This document shows, piece by piece, positions 23,376 to 35,800 of a stretch of 64,000 nucleotides of DNA (position 1 is the stretch's first letter; every line of letters starts with the position of its first letter). The DNA comes from Pestalotiopsis fici W106-1 (taxonomy: Eukaryota > Ascomycota > Sordariomycetes > Amphisphaeriales > Sporocadaceae). The stretch is taken from assembly GCF_000516985.1 (NCBI RefSeq), contig NW_006917094.1, positions 2,790,001 through 2,854,000 on the forward strand. Direction: 5' to 3'. Made by a program: the position numbers and the translations under genes. The notes under the pieces were generated by a model, which saw only the letters and a program-made list of their open reading frames with translations, was not told the origin of the DNA and did no database searches.

Positions 23376-24167
23376 TCAAAAATCCAACTCCACGCCCAGC
23401 GAATTGAGTGCCTCCAATGAAAGGTCCTCCGTCTCGTTTGCTTCTTGCAGATTTTCTTCCTTCTTGCTCGTCTTCTTCTTTGCCTTTCCAGCACTCTGAC
23501 TGCCCGTCTGCGCTACCGGAACTAATTCACGGTCTTCCCACCTCCAACCTTTGGGGGCAACGGGCTGCGCATCACCGCCTTCGCACTGGAATTCCATCAC
23601 ATCATCCATCAATGGGAACGTAATCGCTTCCTCCGCACTCAGGCTGGCGCGGAAGATCCAGCCGTCTAGCATTCGATACACCATCCAAAGGGTCGCATCG
23701 ACGTAAGTGGGGCGCTCACTGGGTTGCAAACGTTGACCCCTCGGGAGACTCGGGGATTGCTCCTGGTCCGGCAAGTCCTTCAAATATTGTATGTAGATGT
23801 AGTCGTCGAGTGCACAATACGAGGCCCACAGTTCTGGGGCAAGACGAGAAGCCGGCGGCTTTGTGCTGACTTGAGTTCGTTGACCAAGTTCCGGTATCCA
23901 CCGGTCTTGCCGACTCAGAGGATCAGCGGATGGGTCCAAGAGGATCGAGTCCATAGACCCAAGGCGAACGCGTGAAGACATTTTGGCCTTTTTCTTGGTT
24001 CGAGAAGTTTGCAGTTTAGTGGAATTCGAGCTACGAGAATGGCCCCTTTTGCCCTTTGAGCGATTCCTCCGCTGGCAAACTTCTGGAACATATATAGGAC
24101 GTGGTGGCCCGACTGCCCGTTTGGGCTGCTCCCTCGATCGTAACTTTCGTGTCTTTGTAGGTGTCAT
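23376..24167 (-). CDS. Hypothetical basic protein, 263 aa
   Basis: Uninterrupted frame from a clear ATG with no introns. The first 65 residues are strongly basic (MTPTKTRKLRSREQPKR, KGKRGHSRSS, RTKKKAKM), a likely nuclear or nucleolar signal. The middle (about 100-190) looks globular, with ELWASYCALDDYIYIQYL and YVDATLWMVYRMLDGWIF. The end has a Lys-rich then acidic tail. I do not recognise a family. The length and amino-acid make-up make a real gene likely, but there is no domain to confirm it. It sits between the two zinc-cluster regulators. Confidence 0.6.
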   Translation of the reverse strand: MTPTKTRKLRSREQPKRAVGPPRPIYVPEVCQRRNRSKGKRGHSRSSNSTKLQTSRTKKKAKMSSRVRLGSMDSILLDPSADPLSRQDRWIPELGQRTQVSTKPPASRLAPELWASYCALDDYIYIQYLKDLPDQEQSPSLPRGQRLQPSERPTYVDATLWMVYRMLDGWIFRASLSAEEAITFPLMDDVMEFQCEGGDAQPVAPKGWRWEDRELVPVAQTGSQSAGKAKKKTSKKEENLQEANETEDLSLEALNSLGVELDF

Positions 24168-24910
24168 GATGATTTTTTCGTGAAGCTGCTCAAATGGTCG
24201 ACTATTCCGTAATGTGTCATGTGATGGAAATCAAGTCTCCCAGATCCATAGAAGTTGCAATCGACTGGGCTTCACATCAGAACTTTTGCGCAAAGGGAAA
24301 ATATTGGCGCACGTTGCACACCGATTGTCTTAACCACTGCGAGGTCTCATTGTCTTGTGACGTCAGGGAAGTCGTCACAAAGCAGCAATGAATAGTTTCA
24401 GACATGACAAAGACGGGTTGTCCGATACGAAGCACTCCTGATTGAGCAAGCTCGGAGGTCAAGGCACAACGACCCCCAAAAGCTTTGGCGACAGCATCTC
24501 AATGTCTGATAATCGAATATTATGGAATCGGATGGATCGAAGGGGCTGAAGTGTTGTCGCGGTGAAGAAAATCCAGACTATCGATGTGGCTGCTGTTATG
24601 TTGGTCTGGCCTCTTGTGGCATCCGTTGATTTGCCCATATGCCCATGTCGCTGGGAATTATGCCCATGATACAAGTGTGGCATCATTGAGAACAAAGATG
24701 CCTCTGTAGTCCTTCCAAGTTTCGTTCTACAACGTAATGCGTGGTTGGGTGGTGTAAGGAGGATGACCTGTCGACCGCTTTGTGCTAATCAAGTTTCGAT
24801 AAGCAATGATCTCTTGGCTTCGCCAAAACGATGAAGCCTTCATATCAAATGACGTGCTATGATCTCGAGATCTATCCAATGCTGATCGAGCCGATCCTCT
24901 CTGCCCGCGC
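24168..24910. other. Intergenic, no gene seen
   Basis: About 740 bases between the promoter of the basic protein and the 3' end of the second zinc-cluster regulator. Only short frames are present. Confidence 0.45.
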
Positions 24911-26647
24911 TCAGATAAACCACGGAGTCGCCATGTTGAGATCTATCACATCCCACCATTTTGGATTGAGTGGTCGCCCAGTGTCGGCGTGCATATCCTG
25001 CTGTTTCCAAAAGACTTCAATGATGTCGCGAAGAACCCTTATGTTGCCAATGTGGCGTTCACTGTCCATTCTGTCCAGGGCCTGGAGGACATCAATTCGT
25101 TGTTCGTCGGTATCAGCTTCGCAAGCAAGCACGAACAGCGGCCAAGGACTGGTGCAAACCTCAAGAGATCTCAGCACCTCAAAGGCCTGTTGCAGATACA
25201 TTGGCCTGAGCTCGTGTACCTGTACGGTATTGTGGGCCCTTTGCAGGTACAAGAAAGTCGCAATTCTGTATAGTTCAGCGGTACTGAGGATCATTGCGCG
25301 TTTGTGTGGGCCCAGCTGGGAGGCATAGCTGGGGTCCATCTTCTGCTCCAGATTCGCCAAACGACTTTCAATACAGTATACCTCATCGTTGAGACGAGAT
25401 TTCTCCTCTGCTGAGAACTCGTCGTTTTCTGTATGCATTTCTCGTGCACGGATTCCGTTGATGTAGCTCATGATTTCCATGACCTCGATGGAGCAGCCCA
25501 GGGAGCCAACGATCTGTTTGTTTCATCAGCTTCCAGACAAATGTTGCAAACGCGCCATTGATTCTTACCATGGTTGGATCGATGTCCAGGTAGCCTCTGA
25601 CCTGCAGCGAGGCAGGTCCACCTGGATAGTATTGACCTGGAGCGATAAATTCGCCAAGAACTTCGTGGTAGAGGAACCAGGTGTAAAGAAAAGCGGATCT
25701 GGGATAGCCATCTCGGAAGGACATGAGTCTGTGTAATATGTTTTTGGCGCCGTTCAAGTGAAGAAGCCAGTGGCCTTCCGTTTCGTCAAAGACCTGGCGC
25801 ATGCGTCAGCGTTGCCAACATGACACTATCATTTCGTCCTCGGCCACTCACGTTGTATACGCACAGCATCATGGACGTCGCAAGCTGCGTCTCGCTTATA
25901 CCTACAGAGTCAGCTGCTAGGGAGGATGACAGGGACCGGAGCGCTTTCGCCTTGAAAGGCAATGCGCCTTCTGAGCCCCATAGATGGAAAGCAGCCACGG
26001 AGAATATGGCATTCCGGAGACCTTCCGAGGCCGAACCGTACGGTGACATCGCCATGGGTAAGAGATCTTCGCGAAAGCCATTGTTGATGTCAATGGTGGA
26101 AATCATTCGCGAAAGTCTGTCGCGGTCTGCGCCATGATTAGTGAGTATAGCAACTCTCAACTATACGGACCTGCATCGCTACTTACAGTATTGTAGCAAT
26201 TGGGGCTCGCTTTCTAGTAGGTTTGGGATCATTGGAAACACATGTCGAGGGCGAGGAGGAAGATGAAGCAGAATGAGACTATGCAATGTGTCGCTACTCC
26301 TGATCCGCGCCAAGTCTTCGTAGGTGACATTTAGAAACTGCTTTCCATAGTAACTGGAGTTACTCGGAGGTAATTGAGTGCTATGATCTGGCAGTTGACT
26401 TTTTCGGCGACGACCGTCGGGTTGGTCGGGCCATGCCAGCCTGATGCCGTACCCCAGACATTCCCGTCCTGTCCGAAGGCAATTGTTGCAGGCTGGAGCG
26501 CCGCGATCGCATCCAATTTTCCGTTCTGGCGGGAAAATGTCAGCGCAGATGCCCAGGTGTCCGAGTGTGTTGTGCCGCTGCTGCAAGCACAAGGCTCGAC
26601 TCACGTTTGCACGTCCAACAACCCTGTGCGCGTCTTCCGGTCTCCAT
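24911..26647 (-). CDS. Zn2Cys6 transcription factor, 494 aa
   Basis: Second fungal zinc-cluster regulator. Five exons join in phase: 26647-26605, 26525-26187, 26126-25852, 25793-25569, 25513-24911. Splicing exon 1 (METGRRAQGCWTCKQ) to exon 2 completes a CX2CX6CX6CX2CX6C cluster (GCWTCKQRKIGCDRG, then PACNNCLRTGREC). The middle homology region of the fungal-specific type II regulator family is visible: RLSRMISTIDINNGFRED, GLRNAIFSVAAFHLWG, QLATSMMLCVYNVFDETEGH, HLNGAKNILHRL and FLYTWFLYHEVLGEF. The target genes cannot be read from sequence. It lies about 6 kb from the oxidase pair and reads toward it. Confidence 0.9.
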
Positions 26648-29600
26648 ATCTACTCCCTCCTAGTTCGGGGGAGCTGCACGGCGGCAGGAGGAGAAGAGGT
26701 GGCAAATAGTGGTGAGAGCGGAGAGTTGCACTCAATAAGGATCTCACTCAGCTAAATGTATTGACTGATGGTGGTAACTGCGCCGCTGAGGGGCTTTGCA
26801 GCATGATCTTGGTGGAAAGCGAGGCTGAGAGGCTTATTTTTATTACGGGACCTTTTTGTCCCAGAAGGATTGATTATAGGATTCAGGAGCTTGAAGGGGA
26901 TGACAAAGCGAAACTTATGCTCCTGACTTGACTCCAACAGAAAACGGCTCGGCCCTTTCGATGATCAGCCGCGAAAGATATGGGACCGACGTGACTGAAG
27001 GGTCACCGGCTGGCCGGCTCAATTCTGGGCTGGACTTCTTGGGCAGTAAGTAGTAGTAGGTAGTGTACGAACGAAGTATTGATTCGAGGAGTTCCAACGA
27101 CGCGCACTAGGCGCCGCCGCGCATCGGGGTTTGATTTTCTGGTCTGACAGCTACCTAGCTGCCTGATCATGCCTGTCTTGTCCTGTGAGAAGATGGAGAC
27201 CTATGTAACGGAGCTACCCCGTACAACACAAGGAAGGCCGGCCAATGTACAATGTAGGTATCAAGTCAGTTGCTCCCACCTTTTCCTTGAAGGAGAAACC
27301 CCAAATTTATTGTTTCTCCAATCGCAATGCTCAGGCCGGCTCACACCACGCCGGGCCAATTATGTCCGCGTCGTCGCTCTGCTTGATGCTGCTGCTGCTG
27401 CTACTACTACTGCAAGACAAGCCTGCAAAGACCGACAGGGAGATGCAAGTAATGTAGTCGGTCGGTAGCGACGGTGAAGGTGACGGTGATTGATAGTGAT
27501 TCACGATTGAATGGTGGTTGATGATTTGTAATGCATATATCATACGTCTGGGTCTCTTTTGTCTACCAGGGAGGTCTCAGGTTGGTAGGTAGGTCCTGGT
27601 AGGTAATGTAGTCTAGGGAGGGGTGTCGGCCTCTTCTTATCGCGTGGGGATGGTGGACCGGCAGTCCATTCATTCGATATATGCCGACCGCTACGAGTAG
27701 AGCTTTCCTTTTCGAGTGCATGAATGAAGCAAAAAAAAAAACAAATCCCCAACCCAGTCTTGGTGGCATTCATACTATAAAAGACTAAAAAGTAACAGGC
27801 CTTCGAGCACCAACGACGAAGTACCGTGCGTTCACCCCCTCAAAGGGACATGATATGACGGCAGGGATACTCCGAACACACGGGGGGGTTGACACTTGCG
27901 CTGCCATATGTATATCTATGTATATTATATGCATTACCTTGGCCGGGGACATTTACACTAGAAGCTCAGCTTTAATCTTCAACGAATCCTATAGTATGGC
28001 CTGCTCGTATGCACGTCCGTGTTGTGTGTTCCCCTTTGCTTACACGTTGCACGGGTATAAGATCCAAGCTGCTTCAACGTTTGCTAGCTCCAAAACTTTA
28101 ATTGCTACGTCATGCTGGTAAGACTGTCTACAGCACCCTAAAGTCTGAGAGAGAGAAAACAGCCCAGCTCATTTACATACTAGAGACTGCATGGCAGCAG
28201 CCGCCCCGTCGCAACCGGGTTCCGATGTTGGCTGGCGCAATAGATGCAGACACTGAGAGCACGCTCACCGGTCTCTTGCTTCGATAGGTTTCCAGAGAGG
28301 CCGGATGACTTATCTGATCATACCACCTTTGATTGGTGGCATTTCCTTCTCGACAAGGCATGTACAGGCAGGTTACCTGCGCCAACCTGGGCGAGAGCAT
28401 AGGACCATTGTGTTGTTCTTGCTCTGCTGTTTACTGCTGCTGGATGTCAGTGGCCCTGCTAATCCAGAATAACCTATTGTAGATCTGCCGCCCATGCCTA
28501 GTCAGGCCACTCCGACACACACAGTTGGTCAGTCTCGGCGCTGGCGCCCCAGGCACAATGTTACTACGTATCGAGAACACCTGTTTGCAGCCCGAGCGTT
28601 ACCAGCTAAGGGGACTTTGGGATCTCGCTTGACGGGCCAAGTCCAAGGTCAACCGAGACGCCTCGAATAATAATCAGGCCATGAACCTCCAACAACAAAA
28701 AGATCCCGGGAACCATGGAAACACCAGGTCCGGAACGCCAGTGCAGCCGCGACGGATAGAGCTTGCAGGCGTACATTAGTAACAAGCAAGAGCATGGGCC
28801 AAAGGACACTGCATGGAGGGGCTTTATAACGGTGTAGAAAATGCCCAGCCGCGAGGCTTGACGTGCACATCGTGAGTACCTGGCTGACGGGGGACCAGCG
28901 ACATACATATCCCTGAATATATTTATGTACACAAGTATCGGTGACTGGAATGGCGTCTGGTTTTTCAACCCTTCCCCTCTCCAGCTTGTCGGGTCAAGGT
29001 ATATATATGTACACCGGCGGAGGTCCAGGGCGGGAGCTGACTGCTGGGCACAACACCCCCCTCAAAGCGCAATTACTACAAACAGACAAGGTCCCATATT
29101 TGCCTGTCGATTCGTGCATGCCTCAATGCCCAAAGTTAGAAAATGGTCCTCCCACGTCGATGGGTCAGAGATCAGAGATTGCAATCGACGTGGGTAGGTC
29201 TGGACGGGAAGCATGCAACCCGACAGCGTTTGCAGAGTACCGCCAAGAATGGCTCATTCACTGACTGGGCGTCGTCCCTTTGGTCTCGAGTCGGGGTTTG
29301 ATCAATGTTCTCATATCGCCGACCAAGTGTTGCAAACCTCCCTCATGACGCCTGATCCGGCTTTCGAGTATCGAGATTTATGCTCAAAGCCAAGATATTT
29401 CGTACAGATTGATGCCGTAAACATACTTTGGATCAACCCGCACGCAGCTTATTGGAAAGTCATTCCATATATCCCGAGTCTACCGTTGCTATACATACTT
29501 GATTTTTTTTTTCTCGCACCGGCCTTCCCCTTTTCTTGTGTTTCTTTTTTCATTCTTCATTCCTTTTCTTTTCCTCCATTCTATTCAGCCCGGCAGATAT

Positions 29601-30415
29601 TAACTATTTTGACCTATGACTGCTCGGCAGTTGGAGTGAATCCATGTGGCTATGAAGTCTCTTTAATGGGGCCCTGGGGGACTGACCGTCATGATCCACC
29701 CTACCCTCAGTCAACGCCGCGAGATCCCCAGCAATGCTGATGGTCTTGTTATCAACTCAGCACACTACGAACATATTCTCTATCGGAGTATTGTACCGTT
29801 TTGTTGCAACTTTCCTGCCACATCACTTTTTCCTTGTCGCATGATTCAATACAGTTGTTTAGACTAGTGGGTACCGAGGCAGCAGGCTCGTAGAAAGTTT
29901 CACAAGATCAACTCCGAGTGCAATCCATCTATCAAATGAATCAATCTTAAAAATATGCATGGAGCAAACTACCGATTCAAACAGGCAGTTTGCTGGACTC
30001 TGGGGAAATCGTGCCGGGTTCTAGGTGCTTCGAACCCAGAGCCATGACAATGGACGCGGATCTTCCCCACTCGTAGATTAAGGTAGACTGAATCTGGGGA
30101 TGAGAGGACTCACTCAGTTCTTAGCGGTGCTCGGTGCTCGGTACCTTTAGCGCTAGAGACAGGGAGCTCGGTTCAACCACATGAATGAAAGCAGCAGACG
30201 TGCGCCGAGGTACAATTGACATGTGGTTGTCGATCGAGTCGGTCGATGTCATACTCAAGAGGCTTATGACGACCAACTCGCCCACGAAATAATCCTTCCT
30301 TCAACCACTTGCAACCACCGATTAATCTTACCTTCAAACAACACGATTCCATTCTCAAGTACCTGAGAACTAATTACAGCGATCAGCTTGCATAATAGTA
30401 CATATCAACGCCAAA
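26648..30415. other. 3.8-kb gene-free region
   Basis: No frame in this stretch has a domain, a convincing start or splice partners. It holds a trinucleotide microsatellite (27388-27412), GGTGA-rich DNA at about 27470-27520, A-runs at 27730-27740 and a pyrimidine-rich tract at 29500-29585. Short frames such as 28606-28968 (-) and 29213-29740 (+) look random. A lineage-specific non-coding RNA or decayed gene could be present but I cannot support one. Confidence 0.5.
27388..27412. repeat. Trinucleotide microsatellite
   Basis: Run of about five GCT units followed by three ACT units in non-coding DNA. Confidence 0.8.
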
Positions 30416-30987
30416 ATGAGTCTCAAGAATGGTATGCACCAGCGTCCCATTCCACCACGTCGCATCATCGAAGCCGCAATCATCTAACAATATCCGTTCT
30501 ATCCAGACAAGTTCCCGTCCTCGGCTGCTTTCGAGGCCATCAATGCTGTGCTCAGCTCCAGCGAGGCCGACAAGAAGGATGCCATCAAGCAGGGCAACGC
30601 CGTGTTTGCCTTTACGCTAAAGAACAAGGCCGGCGAGACAGAAAGCTGGAATATCGACCTCAAGCAGACTGGTACAGTCGGCAAGGGATTAGGAAACAAG
30701 CCTACAGGTATGCGCCCCCCAACATCTCGACAACAAAACCCGAAAGAAGAAGAAAAAGACCAGCTGGCGCAAGTAGCCCTACATTTACAAGTTAGTTGCT
30801 GACAATGGATTTCCCGACTACAGTCACCCTCTCGCTATCCGACGAGGACTTTGGCAAATTGGTTGCCGGACAAGCCAACGCACAACGACTATTCATGTCG
30901 GGAAAGCTCAAGGTCAAGGGTGACGTGATGAAGGCAACCAAGATGGAACCGATCTTGAAGAAGGCCCAAACCAAGGCCAAGCTGTAA
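30416..30987 (+). CDS. SCP2-type sterol/lipid carrier with peroxisomal signal, 126 aa
   Basis: Small lipid-transfer protein of the sterol carrier protein 2 family, expected to carry acyl-CoA or sterols inside peroxisomes. Three exons join in phase: 30416-30431, 30507-30707, 30824-30987. The first exon has only five codons plus one base (MSLKN). Family marks are FEAINAVLSS, AVFAFTLKNKAGETESW, NKPTVTLSLSDEDFGKLVAG and LFMSGKLKVKGDVMKATKM near the end. The length equals a free single-domain SCP2. The C-terminus is KAKL, so the last three residues AKL are a good type 1 peroxisomal targeting signal. The promoter region is rich in short repeats but shows nothing specific. Confidence 0.95.
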
Positions 30988-31983
30988 ATACCATTGTACT
31001 TGATGTCCGCAATCTAGGACCTCGCGAGGACTTGTACATGTTTGATATCATGTCAGTTGGCCCAACTTCAAGAACAGTCTGGCTGCGTTTGTGATGGTTG
31101 CTTATAGACGCTTGGATGGCGGGACTGAACCCTCCCTCCTCCTGGAGCAGATAAGAGAATGACACACCACCAATACAAGTATAATGTTAAAAAGGCCCAA
31201 GCTACTGCGTAATTGTGCGAACTGTCTAATAACAAGAAGCTTACCCTGTATTGCAGGATGACTCAGACTGCGGGTTGATATGTGTCTTTCCAAGGACGTG
31301 GAAAATGCAGCTGCACATACTTGAACAATTGCGGTGCCTTGCATCGAGGCTGGGCCTTGTGATTCAGCTTACGTGCAGGACGCACAAGTCTTTCTTTGCA
31401 TGTCGCTTCAAATCCCAACCTGTCATCCATTTGCCAAACGTTTGCTTTTTAATGAGAATCGAGCTACCGTACAGTTCTGTCATCAGTTAAGGTCCCGCTC
31501 AAGGTCACTCGACAGTATCATCTTGCCGCAGTCTGATATATATTTACACATATGGCAATTTATAGGGTCAGAGCTGCTGAAATTGGCCTTGAGCCAGACT
31601 TGAGCCATTTAGCTTGGAATAGATCAAAGGTGCGTGGGTATAGTCTACCTTAGGTAGACAGCAGGCTTGACTATAACTGCCTTTAACGAACACTCAATGT
31701 TAGCAGCAGACTAATCTTGTTGACAGCACCTTACTGTTGACCAGATGCTAATAGAGTTTATAGAGGTCACTTTGTCCGAATTGAGAAAATGGAGAAGGAA
31801 AACAAAAAAAGGGAGAGACGCGAATAGATGCAGGGGCATTAGAAAGGACCTGCAGACATGGATGGATTGATTCAATCAAGGAAAACGCGAACGCCAAAAA
31901 ACGCGGGTGAGCTTGACGCGCTCGAGCTGACACTGAAAGGCAAGCACGAGAAAAAGGGTACCGACGCGGGCATGAGCATTGAG

Positions 31984-32003
31984 AGCAGCAGCAGCAGCAG
32001 CAG
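31984..32003. repeat. AGC trinucleotide microsatellite
   Basis: About six AGC units in tandem in non-coding DNA. Confidence 0.8.
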
Positions 32004-32370
32004 GGTACGTTAAGCAGGGATGGATGGGGTGCAACTGGTCAGCATAAAAGGTAGTAGGACTGGATGAGAGGAGCCTTGAGAGCTTTGCTTGGGACGTGTT
32101 GGGTGGAATTGAATTGAACGCGAACGACGGGCGGGAACGGGAAAGTCAAGTGTTTGGACAAGGAAGTGGTCCGTGCATATTAGGTCTTAGGTTAGGCTTG
32201 CCGGGTTCGTATTTTTGGTTTAGCTAAAAAGGGAGTAGCCAGTAGCAGCTGCGACTTTGCCCGCTGTTACCACTGGCTGCTACCACTTCACCCAACAAGC
32301 AAAGCAAAGAAAGAAAAAGCAAAAAAAAAGCAGAGCCAGAGCCAAAGCAAGGAAGCCACGGTCGCGCTTG

Positions 32371-32390
32371 CCTACCTACCTACCTACCTC
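32371..32390. repeat. CCTA tetranucleotide repeat
   Basis: Four to five CCTA units, followed at about 32398-32412 by CCTG units, upstream of the nucleoporin gene. Short CCTA/TAGG runs recur elsewhere in the window (for example near 59325-59335). Confidence 0.8.
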
Positions 32391-32897
32391 CTGCTCCCTG
32401 CCTGCCTGCCTTCCTAGTGGCGTGCCTGCGCCCATCCCACCTCTTGTGCTTGCTGATCCACCCCCAAAATAACGACGACCCGACTGCGATTTCTGCAACG
32501 CCTGAAAAATACCAACCGCCAAAAAATCAATACACGACCCATCACGCCGGGATCAAACAACCCCCCAAACACGCGATTTTTATCGTGTCAAAGGATGAAA
32601 CTTGTTGGTTTGCATTGACCATTGGCCATCAGTTGAATTCTTCCTTTTTTTTCTTTTTCCTCCGCATCTGCCTTCCTTGGCCCTTCCAAGGCATTTCCTG
32701 CCTCGCCCTGTCTTCGGTGCCTCGAAGCATGCTACAACGTCGACCCATCGACCTCTAGACGAGTCCATCCTAATCAGCGCGCGCGGTACGGCTTCTGCTC
32801 AACTTTGAGCTTCGTTCGCGACTAGGCACAGTCTCGCCATCGCTGGGCCCGAGCTATCCCCTTTCTCACACAACTTCAGTCAGGAGCTTTAGCCATC

Positions 32898-35800
32898 ATG
32901 TCTGCGAGCTTCAACCCCATCCCAACGCCGCGCCGGCCAAGCGCAAACTCCAGCTCTCACAGCTCCGTCACACCAGCTTCTAGCAGGTTTCGGTCCTCTC
33001 TTGTGCCCATGAGTCGCGCTTCGCCGCTTCGAAGCTCTCAACGGCCGAGTCGCGTTGCTGCCGGAGCCCCGACCACTTCTAACCCTCCTGTTGTCAAGGA
33101 CCTCTTTAGGACAACGACAACTCCTAAGCCGAGTCGCACCACGCCCTTTGCCCCCAAGCTTCCCTTAGAGGTGACCAAGACGCCCGCATCGGTGCGCAAA
33201 CTTGCGTCCAAGAGCACTGGACATGGCATGGCTGGCACGGCTTCGCAGGAGCTGTTTAAGCAGCGGATACCTTCCCCAGACCCCGGGCTGACGGGCGCAG
33301 CTATATCAGAAGCTGTCCCCAACAATTTGAAGAACCGCAAAGGCACGGTATATGCCGATCAATATTTGGCACACAAATGCCCGCCGGAATTTGACGATGA
33401 CCAGAGAAGACAATTCTTCTGTATTCTCGATTTACGGCGACTCAAGTTTGCCGCCAATGAAATTTTCGCGAAAAAGGACTGGAAACTGAATATCATGAAC
33501 TTTGCCAAAGAGTATGAGAAGAGTCGTGGTCTCATCATGTTGCGGTACGGTCTCTACGAGTTTAAAAATGTCAAGCCTTCAGAGGAAGTTATGCGCAGAT
33601 GGCGCAAAGCACACAACCTGCCGGAGCCCGCACCAGAGTCTCAGAAGGTCCCGTCGGCTAGCATCAGCAGTGCTGCGAAGAGCAACTCAGTCAATGCCAT
33701 GACCAAGCGCAAGGCTGATGACGAAGCCCCGTCGAGAAGTGCCGAGCCACTGAACTCTGCCTTCAACCAGAACAAGCGCCGAACGCTTGACCCGGCATCT
33801 GCTGAGGAGGCTCACAGATTCGCCCCAACTCCCATGAAGAGCAAGCGCAAAGCTGACGAGGGTCAAGATGTCGACGAGAATTCGCGAAGCAAGCTTACAA
33901 AATCCACACCTTCTGCCGCGCGTTCCAGATTGGAGGGCATTATTAACAATGTTCAATCGGGGAGCTCAACTCCTGTAGGATCACCACTCAAGAGACCCGC
34001 CTTTGGTGCAAGCGCGAGCGCCACCTCGGGCGCGCCCATGACGCCCCTCTTCGGTGTATCAAAGGCCACTGATGCTCCCAAATCCGCCTTTGCCGTCAAG
34101 TCAAACCCTTACGGTCCGCCGTCCAACGGCATTGTCGACACTTCCAAGTTGGAGTCGACCCAGTTCCAGCCAGGTCAGCCACTGAACACCAGCTCAGATT
34201 CAGTGCTGTCCACTCACAAGTTTGGCTCGAGCCTTGCACCCAAGGCTACAAACATCTTTGGCTATCTATCTGAGAGTTCGGCAAACAACAGTGGTGCGGA
34301 GAACAACGATGAGAGTGACTCGGAATCTGATCAGTCACAGCCCGAGACTGGCAGTCAAGATGCTCCGCCGAGTTACGAGCCCAGCGCGGTGGCCAGTACT
34401 GGCACTGCTACACCACCGGTCACAACTGGTACCGGGACGCCATCACTTTTTGGTCTCAGCAAACCCGCCGCCACTACCTCTAACCCATTTGCTAGTAGCT
34501 TCCATAAATCCGCAGAAGACCTGTCAGAGAAGCCTGCAGCCAACGCGGCAAAAGGCGGTCTGTTCGGACGCGTATCGTTTGGATCTGATGGCCAGCCACT
34601 ACGGGAGACTTCCGTTGAACAGACGTCTCGTGCGCCATCGCCAGCCAAGGAGGCTGCCAACGGAGTGGAGTCAACAAAGACTCCAGCCAAGGCCCCTGGC
34701 GACTTCACTTTCAACGCCGCAACCACTCCTATCACTTTTGGCGGCAAGGATAGTAGTTTCACATCTGCCACACCTGCTCCAGCCGCAGACAAAGCCACTG
34801 AATCTAAGGAAGCTGAGAAGACGCAGCCCAGTTCGTCATCGTCGCTCTTTGGAAACTCCCTTTTCAAGCCTACACCCGCAAACGAAGCCCCGAAACCTCT
34901 CTTTGCAACAAAACCATCAGAGCCCGCTGCATCTCTATTTGGTGCAAAGAAGCCAGAAGAACCAGCGCAGTCCTTGTTTGGTGCGAAGCCCTCAGAGCAG
35001 CCGGCCGATAAAGAGCAAAAGTCATCATCATCTTCTCAATCGCTCTTTGGCGCGAAACAGCCAGATCAACCTACTGCATCTCTGTTTGGTGCTAAGTCTG
35101 CCGAGCAGCCTGCTCAATCTCTATTTGGAACCAAGCCCGCAGAGCAGCCTACCCAATCTCTATTTGGAGTCAAATCACCAGAACAACCCGCTGAGAGCGC
35201 TCAACAACCCTCGCAGCCACTGTTTGGCAGCTTCAACAAGCCCGATACTGAGAGGCCTGCATCGTCTACATCTACGAGTTCGCTATTTGGCGCCAAGCCA
35301 TCCAGCCAGTCGAACGGCGAGCCTGCTCAATCTTCACAGAGCTTATTCGGTACTTCTTCGAAGCCTGCCGAGAACGACAAGACAGGTGCGACACCTGCTG
35401 CTACTTCGTCTATTTTTGGCACCCAACAACCAACACCAGCTACGACGTTCTCGTTTGGAAGTTCCACCCCAGCTCCTAAGTCGCTGTTTGGGGAATCTAG
35501 CAAGCCAGCTGAGACGCCTGCTGCGGAGACACAAGAGCAGCCGAAGTCTCTATTTGGATCGCAACCTACCTTCGGAGCCCAGCCTACATCCAACGGTTTC
35601 TCGGCAGCTCAGAAAGAGCCGTCTCAAGTCGGCTTCAGCTTCGGAACATCCACCACCGAAACTCCCTCAACCCCAAGTGCTGCACCACTCTTCGGCGGCT
35701 TCCAACCCTCGACAGAGCCGCCAAAGCCCGCCGCTAATCTCTTTGGCAACACTGCCACGGGTTCCTCGGCACCTCTCTTTGGCAATAACAACTCATCAGC

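Larger units (their letters stand above)
30988..32897. other. Intergenic region and long leader of the nucleoporin gene
   Basis: About 1.9 kb. It holds the 3' end of the SCP2 gene and the upstream region and leader of the nucleoporin gene, with an AGC repeat, a CCTA repeat and pyrimidine-rich DNA from 32635 on. Frames at 32257-32808 read through low-complexity DNA and are rejected. Confidence 0.5.

Noticed and set aside
31984..32003. Short regular repeats considered as a CRISPR array
   Set aside because: These are simple trinucleotide units with no spacers, and the host is clearly a eukaryote.
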